In this document: piece after piece, positions 25,862 to 36,118 of the stretch | Layout of the letters: each line of letters begins with the position of its first letter | Numbering within the stretch: position 1 is the first letter of the stretch | Assembly: GCA_902635045.1 (NCBI GenBank) | Contig: CACPMT010000002.1 | Coordinates: 175,993 to 239,992, forward strand | Direction of reading: 5' to 3' | Source: an uncultured SAR86 cluster bacterium | GTDB taxonomy: Bacteria; Pseudomonadota; Gammaproteobacteria; Magnimaribacterales; AG-339-G14 | Length of the DNA stretch: 64,000 nt | Position numbers and translations under genes: made by a program | Notes under the pieces: model-generated | What the model saw: only the letters and a program-made list of their open reading frames with translations | Database searches by the model: none | Told to the model about the DNA's origin: nothing

Positions 25862-27231
25862 TGATATTCCGATATAAGTTTTGCCAGAGTAGATGTATTT
25901 CCTGCTCCTTGTGTAAGGATTAATGAATGATCACTTACAAGCTCTTTAAGTTTCTTTAAAGCATCCTCTACTCCTTCAGCTTTGATAATATTATTTCTCT
26001 TATTTGCTGCTTTATATAAATCGATACTTTCGTAACCTTTTAAAATCTTTTCGCTTGCTGGATAAACATCCAATAAAATCAAATCATCGATTTTCGATAG
26101 AATTTCCACGAATTCTTCAAATAAAGCTTTAGTCCTTGAATATCTATGGGGTTGGAAAATAACTATTTTTTTATTATTTTTCCAAATTTTATCTACCGTC
26201 TCTAAAGTTACACTTATTTCTTTAGGATGATGTCCATAGTCATCAATAAGAGTTATTCCCTTATTAAAAATATTATTTGAAATTACCTCAAAACGCCTCT
26301 CGACTGTCTTGCAAGACAATAAAGCTTCTGAAATGTCTTTAATTTTTATTCCCTCTTCAATACTCATAATAATGGAGGCTACAACATTCAGCACATTGTG
26401 CTCCCCATGTAAGGGGACAGAAAATTTAAGATTAGAATTATCCAAATTATTTTTTAAGCTAAATTTACATCCTTCAATAGATTGCGTGAGATCTGTGATT
26501 TGAAAATCGTTCGTCTTTTTAAAACCGTAACTTATAAAATTCCTTGGAACTTTTTTAATTAACTTTACTAATTCTTTGCTGTCTCCATAAAAAACAATTT
26601 TTCCTTGGAATGGAACATTCATAGCAAATTCTTTAAATGCTTCTTTTAACTTTTTGAAGTCTCCATCGTAAGTTTCTAAATGATCATTATCAATACTCGT
26701 AATAATTAAATTGTTTGGTCTTAATGATAGAAAGGAACCGTCACTTTCGTCAGCTTCAGCTAAAATGTGAGGTCCTTTACCAAGCGCAGCATTGGACTCA
26801 AAAGATTTTATTTTTCCACCGATAATATATGTTGGATCAAGGTTACATTTAGTAAATATATGAGCAAGAATACATGTAGTTGTGGTTTTTCCATGACTGC
26901 CTGCAATGGCTATACTCTTCTTTAAATTCATTAAATTAGCTAACATTTCAGCTCTTCTAATTATCGGAATTCCCATTTTTTTACCATGGATCATTTCTGG
27001 ATTGTCTTCAGAAATTGCTGATGAATAAACTATGAGATCAATATTTTTTAAATTTTCAGAATCATGCTTGTCATAAACATTGATCCCTAGATTTTGTAAT
27101 CTTGAAGTTATCAATGATGAGGCATTATCAGATCCTGAAACTTTATAACCAGAATTTAATAGAATTTCTGCTATTCCACTCATGCCAGCTCCACCAATTC
27201 CAATTAAGTAAATATTTTTTATTTTTTTCAT
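25858..27231 (-). CDS. murC: MurC, UDP-MurNAc--L-alanine ligase
   Basis: 457 residues. The Rossmann start YLIGIGGAGMSGIAEILLNSG is followed by the ATP loop AGSHGKTTTTCILAHIF. The Mur-ligase centre LITSIDNDHLETYDGDF and the C-terminal DDYGHHPKEISVTL and FQPHRYSRTKAL come next. It adds the first residue of the peptide stem. It overlaps ddl by 4 bases and murG by 1. Confidence 0.98.
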   Translation of the reverse strand: MKKIKNIYLIGIGGAGMSGIAEILLNSGYKVSGSDNASSLITSRLQNLGINVYDKHDSENLKNIDLIVYSSAISEDNPEMIHGKKMGIPIIRRAEMLANLMNLKKSIAIAGSHGKTTTTCILAHIFTKCNLDPTYIIGGKIKSFESNAALGKGPHILAEADESDGSFLSLRPNNLIITSIDNDHLETYDGDFKKLKEAFKEFAMNVPFQGKIVFYGDSKELVKLIKKVPRNFISYGFKKTNDFQITDLTQSIEGCKFSLKNNLDNSNLKFSVPLHGEHNVLNVVASIIMSIEEGIKIKDISEALLSCKTVERRFEVISNNIFNKGITLIDDYGHHPKEISVTLETVDKIWKNNKKIVIFQPHRYSRTKALFEEFVEILSKIDDLILLDVYPASEKILKGYESIDLYKAANKRNNIIKAEGVEDALKKLKELVSDHSLILTQGAGNTSTLAKLISEYQ

Positions 27232-28346
27232 TAAGGTCTCATTATTTCTTCATGAATAATTTCTTCCGGATGCTTTATTGCTGCTCTAAATGAGTTTTCT
27301 CTCATCATTGCTAATTTTTCTTTGTTTTCACCTTTAATATCATTTAGAACTTTTACAACACTCTTTTCCATATTTTCATCTTCTTCTATTAGAAATCCAG
27401 CATTTAAATCACTTAAGTGTTTAGCATTAAAAAACTGATGATTATCTATTGCCCATGGCAAAGGAATAAAAATTCCCAAAGAACCTGATGCTGAAATCTC
27501 TGAAACTGTAAGCGCTCCAGCGCGACAAATTATAATATCTGCCCATTCGTAGAAATGGTGAATATTTTCTATGTATTCGATTATTTCAAATTCTGTTTCA
27601 TGAATTTTATTTTCTTTATAGAAATTCTCGGTATCTTTAAAGTTATTTTTCCCACATTGATGTTTAATAGATAAATTTTCAACTTGAGATAAGGCTTTCG
27701 GTAATAAACGGTTAAGATTTTTAGAACCCTGACTGCCTCCTAAAATTAAAATCCTTAAATTATGATCTTTTGGAAAATTTATTTTTTTTTCATGATACAA
27801 ATTGTAAATTTTTGGATTTATTGGATTACCTGAGAGGATAATTTGAATTTCTTTCTGATTAGATATTTTTTCAAAATAAATTTGGGCCTGCTTGAAGCCA
27901 CAAAAAACTTTTTTTACTTTTTTTGTGCTAACTAAAAGCCTTGATACCGAACCTGGAATGGTATTTTGTTCTTGAAGGTAAACAGGGCCTTTAAAATAAA
28001 AAAAAGCTGCTAAAGAAACATAACCACCAAAAGCTAATAAAGGAATTTCGTTTTTAGAAAAAAATTTAAATGGCCTAATTTTTATAAACAGGTAAATTCC
28101 AGTCAGTATGAAAGCAATAAGCGCTTTAATTTTTGAAACCGACGATTTTCCTCTAAATCCTGATAATGGGATTTTTATAAATTTAATATTTAAATTTTCA
28201 GCAATTTTTTTTTCTGGTCCCCTTGAGGTACCGATCCATATTACTTCGGTTTCTTCAGATAGAAATTTTTCAGCTACCACTTTTGCTGGATATACATGTC
28301 CCCCGGTACCTCCCGAGAGAATATAAATTTTTTCTAACTTAGACAT
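27231..28346 (-). CDS. murG: MurG, lipid II synthase
   Basis: 371 residues. The GT-B glycosyltransferase opens with ILSGGTGGHVYPAKVVAE, and LLAFGGYVSLAAFFYF, LQEQNTIPGSVSRLL and LILGGSQGSKNLNRL are characteristic. The acceptor end reads ADIIICRAGALTVSEI. It transfers GlcNAc to lipid I at the inner face of the membrane. It overlaps ftsW by 8 bases and touches murC. Confidence 0.98.
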   Translation of the reverse strand: MSKLEKIYILSGGTGGHVYPAKVVAEKFLSEETEVIWIGTSRGPEKKIAENLNIKFIKIPLSGFRGKSSVSKIKALIAFILTGIYLFIKIRPFKFFSKNEIPLLAFGGYVSLAAFFYFKGPVYLQEQNTIPGSVSRLLVSTKKVKKVFCGFKQAQIYFEKISNQKEIQIILSGNPINPKIYNLYHEKKINFPKDHNLRILILGGSQGSKNLNRLLPKALSQVENLSIKHQCGKNNFKDTENFYKENKIHETEFEIIEYIENIHHFYEWADIIICRAGALTVSEISASGSLGIFIPLPWAIDNHQFFNAKHLSDLNAGFLIEEDENMEKSVVKVLNDIKGENKEKLAMMRENSFRAAIKHPEEIIHEEIMRP

Positions 28347-29526
28347 TTAAAATTTTATTCTTGTTAGTAAAAGATTCTGAAATCTCAAAATTAATCCTTA
28401 GCACTAATGCAATTAATGCAAACATAAGTAAAAGGTTGCTGCCGCCAAAACTTATAAAAGGAAGAGTAATCCCTTTGGTGGGTAGCATGCCGCTAGAAAC
28501 TCCAATATTTATGAATACGTGAAGGGCAATACAGATGCCAGCGCCATAGGCAATGTAGGAACCAAGATAATAATTAGCATGTCTTGCTAACCTGCCTATG
28601 TAAAAACATTTAAAAATTAGAAAAGAAAAAAGTGCTACTAAAAAGATACAAAAAAGTAGTCCCATTTCTTCGGCTATGATCGCAAAAATAAAATCGGTTT
28701 GAGCATCGGGGAGATAATGTAATTTTTGAAGGCTTTCTCCTAAACCAACACCAAACCAATCTCCTCTCCCAAAGGCAATCAAAGAATGGGAGAGTTGCCA
28801 ACCTTCATTTTGATAAGTATCCCAAGGATTCATAAAACTTAAAATTCTTTTCATCCTCCATGGGACAGTTAATATCATTAATATAAAAACTGACATTCCT
28901 AAAGAAAAAATTACGAAAAGGTGTCTTAGAGGTGCTCCTGCGATAAACATGATACTTAAAGCAACTACAAAGATAACTGCTGATGAACCGAGATCAGGTT
29001 CAAATAGAACAAGAGATATTGCCATAACAACTACCAGAATTGGTTTCCAAAAACCTAACCATTTTTCTTTAAACTCATCTAATCTCCTTGAGCAATAGGA
29101 AGAAATGTAAATTATCAAAGCAAATTTCATTAATTCTGAGGGTTGTATAGAGAACCCAAAAACCCTTATCCATCGATTTGCACCATTTACCTCTTGTCCG
29201 ATAATCGGTGAAAAGACTAAAAAAAGTAAAAAGAAAGCAATTAATAAAATTTGAATATCTACTTTCGACCAAAAATTTATTGGAAACCTAAATATAAGTA
29301 AAAAAATAATCAAAGAAATTATTACTTTGCTTATGTGAGAAATAATCAAAGAAAAACTTCCTTCGGTTAATGGAAGAGAAACGGAAGAGACCATAATTAT
29401 GCCAAATAAAGTAAGAAAAAATACTGAGAAGATAATGCCCCAATCAAAATCTTTTAATTCATAGTTTCTATAAAGTTCTCCAAGAAGTATTCTTTGCAAA
29501 AGAGATTGTTTATTAATTTTATTCAT
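28339..29526 (-). CDS. ftsW: FtsW, septal peptidoglycan glycosyltransferase (SEDS)
   Basis: 395 residues with about ten membrane helices. SEDS signatures are GANRWIRVFGFSIQPSELMKFALI, LFEPDLGSSAVIFV, YLPDAQTDFIFAIIAEEMG and GMLPTKGITLPFISFGGSNLL. The Asp in EPDLG is the catalytic residue of the family. It polymerises lipid II with FtsI at the septum. It overlaps murD and murG by 8 bases each. Confidence 0.98.
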   Translation of the reverse strand: MNKINKQSLLQRILLGELYRNYELKDFDWGIIFSVFFLTLFGIIMVSSVSLPLTEGSFSLIISHISKVIISLIIFLLIFRFPINFWSKVDIQILLIAFFLLFLVFSPIIGQEVNGANRWIRVFGFSIQPSELMKFALIIYISSYCSRRLDEFKEKWLGFWKPILVVVMAISLVLFEPDLGSSAVIFVVALSIMFIAGAPLRHLFVIFSLGMSVFILMILTVPWRMKRILSFMNPWDTYQNEGWQLSHSLIAFGRGDWFGVGLGESLQKLHYLPDAQTDFIFAIIAEEMGLLFCIFLVALFSFLIFKCFYIGRLARHANYYLGSYIAYGAGICIALHVFINIGVSSGMLPTKGITLPFISFGGSNLLLMFALIALVLRINFEISESFTNKNKILNV

Positions 29527-30715
29527 TTAAGACCATTTCTTTAAAAACATGTCCCCTTTCTTCATAACTTGAAAAAGCATCAAAACTTGAACAAGCTGGT
29601 GACAAAAGGATTACTTCATCTGAAAAAGTTATTTTTTTTGCAATATCAGTAGCTTCTTTTAGATCTTTAGCTTCAAATAATTTTTCTTTTGAAATGTTTC
29701 TTTTAATTTGATCCTTGTCCTCACCAAATAAAATAATATTTTTGCAATTTTTTGATAAAAAATTTGAAAATTCATTAAAATCAACTCCCTTACCTCTGCC
29801 GCCACATAAAACACTAACCTCTCCTAATTTTTTTGCACTCTTAATTGCTTCTTTTGCAGCGCCAATATTTGTTGCTTTAGAATCATTTATGAAAATCCTT
29901 CTTTTTTTATCTTTATGAAAAATTTCGAATCTGTGTTGTAGTTTTGAGTAATTTTCAAGAGAATTCGTTAAATCAATTTCCAGATTTAAAGATTTTAAAA
30001 TAGCTTTGATCGCATTTAAATTTTGTTCTTCAATTTCTAAATTATTAGTATTAAAAAGAATATCTACTTCAGAAATATCATGTTTATTAGCTTCATTTCC
30101 AATTCTAACTTTTGCTTTTTTAAAGATAGAATTCTTTGTTATTAAATAGTCCTCAAATGTTTCATGGTAATCCAAATGATCTTCAGTGATGTTTAAGATT
30201 ATTGCGACGTCGCAATTTAAATTATTACTTATTTTTAAATGGAAGCTTGAAACCTCTATGAGAGAATAATCTAAACTTTCTTCAATGCAGTCCAAAACAG
30301 GTAACCCAATATTGCCCATTGCTTTGGCTTTAAAACCTTTATTAGTTAAAATTGTTTCTAACATCGAACAGACAGATGACTTTCCATTAGTTCCGGTGAT
30401 CAATATTTTTTTGGAATCATGTCTATTAGTAAAAATTTCAATATCTGTTTCTATCGGAATTTTTTTTCTAATAATATTTTGATAAATCTTATGTTTTATA
30501 TCAAATCCTGGAGAGCAAATAACCCGCGAATAATTATTTAAGTCAATTTGATCATAAGGTTTCAAGTTCTCTAAAAACTCTCGATTATCAATAAAAACCT
30601 GGGAGAGTTCTTCTTTAGGTCTAGTATCAAAAAAATTAAAAAGAAATTTATCTTTTAGGTATCTTGCGACTGATCGTCCTGTCAAACCTGTTCCAAGAAT
30701 TAAGACAGATTCCAT
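29519..30715 (-). CDS. murD: MurD, UDP-MurNAc-L-Ala--D-glutamate ligase
   Basis: 398 residues, somewhat short against about 440. The N-terminal GTGLTGRSVARYL is followed by the ATP loop ITGTNGKSSVCSM, central NITEDHLDYH, INDSKATNIGAAKEAI and the end LLSPACSSFDAFSSYEERG. All the ligase landmarks are present, so the reduced length comes from shortened loops. It adds D-Glu to the stem. It overlaps ftsW by 8 bases and follows mraY by 17 bases. Confidence 0.97.
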   Translation of the reverse strand: MESVLILGTGLTGRSVARYLKDKFLFNFFDTRPKEELSQVFIDNREFLENLKPYDQIDLNNYSRVICSPGFDIKHKIYQNIIRKKIPIETDIEIFTNRHDSKKILITGTNGKSSVCSMLETILTNKGFKAKAMGNIGLPVLDCIEESLDYSLIEVSSFHLKISNNLNCDVAIILNITEDHLDYHETFEDYLITKNSIFKKAKVRIGNEANKHDISEVDILFNTNNLEIEEQNLNAIKAILKSLNLEIDLTNSLENYSKLQHRFEIFHKDKKRRIFINDSKATNIGAAKEAIKSAKKLGEVSVLCGGRGKGVDFNEFSNFLSKNCKNIILFGEDKDQIKRNISKEKLFEAKDLKEATDIAKKITFSDEVILLSPACSSFDAFSSYEERGHVFKEMVLNE

Positions 30716-30732
30716 CTAAAACACCTCAAAAT

Positions 30733-31815
30733 CTATCTCAGCCTAAAAGTTGCAAGAGCAAACAAAACTAATATCAAGGTAATAATCCAAAATCTAACTA
30801 TAATTTTGGGTTCCGCCCATCCAGATAATTCAAAATGATGATGAATAGGAGACATTTTAAATACTCTTTTACCTCTAAATTTAAATGAAATAACTTGAAT
30901 AATTACAGATAGAGTTTCCATAACAAATACTCCTCCCATAATAGCTAAAATTACTTCTTGTCTTACCATTACAGCAATTGTCCCTATTGCTGCTCCCAAA
31001 GAAAGCGATCCTACATCTCCCATGAATATTTGTGCAGGATAGGTGTTGAACCATAAAAATCCAATTCCAGCACCTATGAGCGCTCCACATACGATTAAAA
31101 TTTCACCTGAGTTTGGTAAATATGGAATGTTTAAATAATCAGAAAGAATTATATTTCCTGACATATAAGCGACAACTCCTAATCCTCCAGCTACCATAAC
31201 TGAAGGCATTATCGCCAAACCATCTAATCCATCAGTAAGGTTAACAGCATTGCTTGTTCCGACAATTACAAACAAAGATAGAAAGATAAACCAAATTCCT
31301 AATTCTAGAGAGAATTCTTTAAAAAAAGGAAGTATCAAGCTTGTTTCTTGTGTAGTTTCAGCGGAAAAATATAAAATTAAAACTGCAATTGTGGCAAAAG
31401 AGAATTGCCAAAAAAGCTTACTTTTGCTTGATAACCCATCACTGCTTTGATTTTTTAATTTTAAATAATCGTCCAAGAATCCAATAATTCCGAACGATGA
31501 AATTATGAATAATAAAATCCATAAAAATTTACTTTCTAAATCTCCCCAACATAGGCAAGAAAAAATGATAGCAGCTAGTATTAAGATGCCTCCCATAGTA
31601 GGAGTTCCTCCTTTTTCTAAATGTGATTCTGGTCCTATTGATCTTATTACCTGACCATAATTTTTACTTTTTAAAAATTTTATTATTGGATTACCAAAAA
31701 AAAGACAGAACACCAAAGCAGTTAAGGTTGAAAGTATCGCTCTAAAAGTTAAATAGTTAAAAACTCTAAATGGACCATAACTTTCTGCAAGATAATCTAA
31801 TAATGGTAAAAACAT
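30733..31815 (-). CDS. mraY: MraY, phospho-MurNAc-pentapeptide translocase
   Basis: 360 residues, polytopic. Family motifs are [53 protein letters not shown] and [18 protein letters not shown], with the DD pair and the Asp residues that hold Mg2+. It makes lipid I on undecaprenyl phosphate. It starts one base after murF ends. Confidence 0.99.
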   Translation of the reverse strand: MFLPLLDYLAESYGPFRVFNYLTFRAILSTLTALVFCLFFGNPIIKFLKSKNYGQVIRSIGPESHLEKGGTPTMGGILILAAIIFSCLCWGDLESKFLWILLFIISSFGIIGFLDDYLKLKNQSSDGLSSKSKLFWQFSFATIAVLILYFSAETTQETSLILPFFKEFSLELGIWFIFLSLFVIVGTSNAVNLTDGLDGLAIMPSVMVAGGLGVVAYMSGNIILSDYLNIPYLPNSGEILIVCGALIGAGIGFLWFNTYPAQIFMGDVGSLSLGAAIGTIAVMVRQEVILAIMGGVFVMETLSVIIQVISFKFRGKRVFKMSPIHHHFELSGWAEPKIIVRFWIITLILVLFALATFRLR

Positions 31816-31816
31816 C

Positions 31817-33070
31817 TTATAAAAATAGTTTAACTATCTCCTCCATTTTAACTGATCTAGACGCCTTAAAGAGAATTACCGAATCTTTATTAATAAACAT
31901 TTCTAGATTTTTAAAAATTGATTTTGAATTTACAATTTTAAAATTTTTAGCCTTAATATTTGAATCTAAATTGAGAGCTATAACTTGATCAAATGTTTTT
32001 AAAGCATCTTTTATAACTTGATCTTCAAAATATTGAGATTGGTCTCCAAGTTCATTCATTTTTCCCATTACGCAGATTTTATTTTTATAAGACATTGTTC
32101 TTATTTTTTGGAAAGCAGCGCGAAAAGAATCGGGATTTGCATTGTAAGTATCATCTATCAAATTAACTTTATTTTTTCCAATCAGTAATTTTTGTCTACC
32201 AGGGACGGTTGATTTTTTTTCAAGATCTTCAATGTTTTGTTTTGAAGAATGATATTTTTTTTTAATTTTATCTGGCAGACAAGAAATTACAGCCTCAGCC
32301 ATCTCAAAGTTTTGATCGAAACTTTGGGTTTCTTTAATTCCTAAAAATATTTTTTTTCTTTTTTTTGCTTTTTCTTTTGCTTTTTCTAAATATTCATCTT
32401 TAGCCCTTATCAGGCACGTTCCCTTTGATGAAACAAAACTAAAAAGGTCTGTTTTTTCTTCGAAAACACCATCTATACTTTTCAATCCTTCTAAATGAGA
32501 AATGCCAATATTTGTGATAACTCCTATATTGGGTTTTAAAAAAGATGCCAATTCTTTTATCTCTCCTACGGCATTGGTGCCAATCTCAAAAATAGCTAAT
32601 TCGTGATTATTTTTTAGACCGAGCAAAGATAAATATAAACCTAATTTATTGTTCCAGTTTCCTGGAGATTTAAATACACAATCTTTCTTTTCATATAATC
32701 CATGAATTATTTGAAAAAGAATTTCCTTAGTCGAAGTCTTACCATTGCTTCCTGTGATGGCAATAATATGTTTCTTAAATTTTGACCTTTGAAAATTAGC
32801 TAATTTCTCCAGAAATAAAAAACTATTTTCAGTTTTGATGTATGTTTTTCCAGTTAAGTCTTTTTCAGAAATTACACAACTAGCCCCCTTATCAAAAGCT
32901 TCATTGATAAAATCATGTCCATCGTAATTTGACCCGCCTAATGCTAAAAAAATATCCCCTTTTGATATGGCTCTGGTATCGGTTGAAATATTTTTAAAAA
33001 AAGTATCGTTTCCAATTAAGTTAGATTCGCCGATTTTTGAGACATTGCTTAATTTATGTTCTATTAACAA
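31817..33070 (-). CDS. murF: MurF, D-Ala-D-Ala adding ligase
   Basis: 417 residues. [25 protein letters not shown] marks the N-terminal domain. [16 protein letters not shown] is the ATP loop, [20 protein letters not shown] and [12 protein letters not shown] are the centre, and [17 protein letters not shown] is the C-terminal motif. It completes UDP-MurNAc-pentapeptide using the product of ddl. It sits between murE and mraY in the canonical order. Confidence 0.98.
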   Translation of the reverse strand: MLIEHKLSNVSKIGESNLIGNDTFFKNISTDTRAISKGDIFLALGGSNYDGHDFINEAFDKGASCVISEKDLTGKTYIKTENSFLFLEKLANFQRSKFKKHIIAITGSNGKTSTKEILFQIIHGLYEKKDCVFKSPGNWNNKLGLYLSLLGLKNNHELAIFEIGTNAVGEIKELASFLKPNIGVITNIGISHLEGLKSIDGVFEEKTDLFSFVSSKGTCLIRAKDEYLEKAKEKAKKRKKIFLGIKETQSFDQNFEMAEAVISCLPDKIKKKYHSSKQNIEDLEKKSTVPGRQKLLIGKNKVNLIDDTYNANPDSFRAAFQKIRTMSYKNKICVMGKMNELGDQSQYFEDQVIKDALKTFDQVIALNLDSNIKAKNFKIVNSKSIFKNLEMFINKDSVILFKASRSVKMEEIVKLFL

Positions 33071-34489
33071 TTAAATAAAGCTCCTAACTATTTCATAGTC
33101 GTTACTATAAATAGTTTTTCTTTTGATTTCTTGATTAGACTCATGTCCCTTTCCTGCAAGCAACAATACTGATTCTTCCTTTTCTTCCTTTAGAAGTTTT
33201 AGACCATATTTAATGGCTTTTGTTCGATCAGTAATTATTTTTACTTTTTTAATATTTTTTATTCCCTCAGATATATGCATAACAATCTGATTTGGATTTT
33301 CAAACCTTGGATTATCATTTGTTAAAATAATTTTATCTGCCAATGAATCGGCAACCGACCCCATCAAAACTCTTTTGCCCTGATCTCGATCTCCTCCGCA
33401 ACCGAATAAACATATTAAGTTTCCTTGATATTTATTTTTTAAGGATTGAAGAACTTTTTCCAGTGCATCAGGAGTATGTGCGTAGTCAATATAGCAATCT
33501 TTATTTAAAGCAACATTAATTTTTTCCAGTCTACCTGGTAAATCTTTAATCTTCTCTAAATTTAGTTTGCTTAAATTAATTTTATTTGAAGAAAGGCAGA
33601 AAAGTCCTAAAGCAGCGGCAATATTTAACATTTTATGGTCTGCAAAAATTTGATTTGGGATTTCTAAATTGCCCCACGGTGAATTAATGACTTTTTTACC
33701 TTTATTCTTATCTATAAAAATATCTGATTTGTTATCTTCCATCGATATTGATAAGAATTCTTTGTTTTTTAGAAGTATTCTTTTACCAACTTTTGAATCT
33801 GCGTTTATAACCCCCCCTTTAAATTTATTATCTGCAAAAAAAGATTCTTTTACTTTTTCATATTCTTTCATCGATGAATGATAATCGAGATGATCTCTTG
33901 AAAAACTTGTTAAGCATCCATAATCAAAACTTATTCCTTCTACTCTTTTTTGTTTTATTCCATGAGAAGAAACTTCAAATATGGCAGCCTCTTTTTTATT
34001 CAGCAAAAAGTTATTTAGAATTTTATTTAAGCTAAAAATATCTGGGGTAGTTAATTTTGAAATGCAAATTCCAGGATTTTTTAAATTAACATTAGAAATT
34101 AACCCACTACTCATTTTGATTTGATTAAATAATTGAAATAAATAATAAGAAACAGATGATTTCCCATTAGTTCCAGTTATTCCAAAAACTGTAATTTTTT
34201 TTGAAGGGTTTTCGTAAATTTTGTTACTTAATAGTCCAAGCTTTTTTTCTAAGTTTTTAACAAAAATAATCTTTTTAGGTAAATTTTCAATCGAAAGGTT
34301 ATTAGTCAACACAAAACTAGCTCCATTTTTTAGAGCTTCCTGACAATATTTTTTTTGAAGGGAAACGTCTTTTGCTATAGAAATATATAAGTCCCCCTTA
34401 GATATCTCTTGAGAGTTTAAAGCTACTGAGTTTAACTTATCATCAGAAACTTTTCCTAAATAATCAGGCAATAATTCTTTTAATTTCAT
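33071..34489 (-). CDS. murE: MurE, UDP-MurNAc-tripeptide synthetase (meso-DAP type)
   Basis: 472 residues. ATP loop GITGTNGKSSVSYYL, SFSRDHLDYHSSMKEY, and the C-terminal TNDNPRFENPNQIV. The DNPR tetrad (392-395) is the signature of meso-diaminopimelate-adding enzymes, so the wall should be of the A1gamma type, agreeing with the DAP-binding Pal. It touches ftsI (1-base overlap) and murF. Confidence 0.98.
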   Translation of the reverse strand: MKLKELLPDYLGKVSDDKLNSVALNSQEISKGDLYISIAKDVSLQKKYCQEALKNGASFVLTNNLSIENLPKKIIFVKNLEKKLGLLSNKIYENPSKKITVFGITGTNGKSSVSYYLFQLFNQIKMSSGLISNVNLKNPGICISKLTTPDIFSLNKILNNFLLNKKEAAIFEVSSHGIKQKRVEGISFDYGCLTSFSRDHLDYHSSMKEYEKVKESFFADNKFKGGVINADSKVGKRILLKNKEFLSISMEDNKSDIFIDKNKGKKVINSPWGNLEIPNQIFADHKMLNIAAALGLFCLSSNKINLSKLNLEKIKDLPGRLEKINVALNKDCYIDYAHTPDALEKVLQSLKNKYQGNLICLFGCGGDRDQGKRVLMGSVADSLADKIILTNDNPRFENPNQIVMHISEGIKNIKKVKIITDRTKAIKYGLKLLKEEKEESVLLLAGKGHESNQEIKRKTIYSNDYEIVRSFI

Positions 34490-36117
34490 TAGAGGGTATT
34501 TTGTATACTTTTTATTATTTTTGAAAATACAGGCGCTGCAACTTGGCCTCCGCCTTCCCCATTTTCTTTTGCGTCTCTAACTAAAATACCCAAAACATAA
34601 TCTTGATCATCTAACTCGGCCATTCCAATAAAACTTGCGTTAAAAGATTTTTCATTATATCCCTCATTGGTTAACCTTTTTGTGGTTCCAGTTTTGCCGA
34701 TAATTCTAGTATTCTTTACTAAAGCATTTCTCCCTGTACCATTATTCACAGCTTCAGAAAGCATAATTTTTATTTCCTCAGCAATTTCTGATGAAATTAT
34801 TTCATTTTCATTCCCGTTATAAGATCCAGAAATTAAATTTAATCCTTGGAATTGCCCATTTGAAAACAAAGCAGTATAAGCTCCTACTAATTGAATTAAA
34901 GTAACTTGAAGTCCATAGCCATAGCATAAACTTACCTTTTCTCTTGCTGACAAGTCTGCACTCGAAGGCAAATAACCCTCTCTATTTGAAATAAAAATTT
35001 CATTTATATATTTTCCAAAACCCCATTTGTAAAAATTCTTTATTATTTCTTCTGAATTTGATTTGTCACAAAGTTTAACCATAGCAACATTACTCGATTT
35101 AGAAATAACATCAGACAAATTTAGGGTTCCATAATCTTTAAAATCACTGGTCAAAAAACCCTCATACTCAATAAATCCTGGAGAAGTTTTAATTATTATA
35201 TCTTTGTAAATAACATCTTCTTGAAGCAACCCTGCTATAGCAAGTGGTTTTACTGTAGAACCAGGTTCAAATAAATCTGTAGCTGATCTATTTGCTAAAA
35301 GATTTGGATTCATACCTCTTCTATCGTTCGGATTGAAACTAGGATAATTAGCCATTGCTAAAATATCCTTAGATTTCAAATCCACCAAGATTGCCGATGC
35401 GGATGAAGCTTTATAATAATCAAAAGCCTTTTTTAATTCTTGGTATACAAGATATTGAAGTTTTGCATCCAATGTTGTTTGAATATCCTGCCCATGATTT
35501 GGTGGAATTATTTGAGTTTCAATAATTTCTCCTTTATTTGTCCTAACATATTTTTTAAAACCATCTTTACCAGATAATTTTTTATTTACCGATAACTCAA
35601 TACCCTCTTGTCCATTATTTTCGAAGTTTGTAAGTCCTATAACCTGAGATAGGATTTCTCCTTCTGGATAGCTTCTTTTATATTTATAAATACTTGTAAT
35701 TCCAGGAATTTTTTCTTCTTTGAGTTTATTGAGTTCATCTTGGGAAGCATTATGATTCAAAACTATATATTTCCTTTTTTTATTAGAAAGCTTATTTTTA
35801 AGATTTTTTGAATCAATATCTAAAATTTTTGATATTAAAGAAATATGAGATGGATCAAAGGAAAAATCATTTACTTGTATTCCTACTTCATAAGCGGGGA
35901 TGTCTTCTGCTAGAATTTGGAAATTTCTATCAAGTATTTTGCCTCGTCTTGATAAAAGTTTTAATGTCCTTTCTGAACTAGCCTTTGATTTATTAAGGGC
36001 AGTCTCAAATTCATATTTTTGTAAAAAATAAAATCTTACTGGTAATGAAATCAACAAGCAAAATATAAAGAACCAAACTATTAATTCTCTATACTTGCTT
36101 GTAAGTTCAAAATTCAA
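34489..36117 (-). CDS. ftsI: FtsI (PBP3), septal transpeptidase
   Basis: 542 residues. A short cytoplasmic tail and membrane helix (about 10-32) are followed by the pedestal with RRGKILDRN. The transpeptidase domain has S287-TVK290 in FEPGSTVKPLAIAG, S341-S-N343, and the KTG box in GKTGTTKRL. It cross-links septal peptidoglycan as the partner of FtsW. It normally follows ftsL directly; here the ftsQ-ftsA-ftsZ block lies between them. It is 1 base after ftsZ. Confidence 0.97.
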   Translation of the reverse strand: MNFELTSKYRELIVWFFIFCLLISLPVRFYFLQKYEFETALNKSKASSERTLKLLSRRGKILDRNFQILAEDIPAYEVGIQVNDFSFDPSHISLISKILDIDSKNLKNKLSNKKRKYIVLNHNASQDELNKLKEEKIPGITSIYKYKRSYPEGEILSQVIGLTNFENNGQEGIELSVNKKLSGKDGFKKYVRTNKGEIIETQIIPPNHGQDIQTTLDAKLQYLVYQELKKAFDYYKASSASAILVDLKSKDILAMANYPSFNPNDRRGMNPNLLANRSATDLFEPGSTVKPLAIAGLLQEDVIYKDIIIKTSPGFIEYEGFLTSDFKDYGTLNLSDVISKSSNVAMVKLCDKSNSEEIIKNFYKWGFGKYINEIFISNREGYLPSSADLSAREKVSLCYGYGLQVTLIQLVGAYTALFSNGQFQGLNLISGSYNGNENEIISSEIAEEIKIMLSEAVNNGTGRNALVKNTRIIGKTGTTKRLTNEGYNEKSFNASFIGMAELDDQDYVLGILVRDAKENGEGGGQVAAPVFSKIIKSIQNTL

Positions 36118-36118
36118 A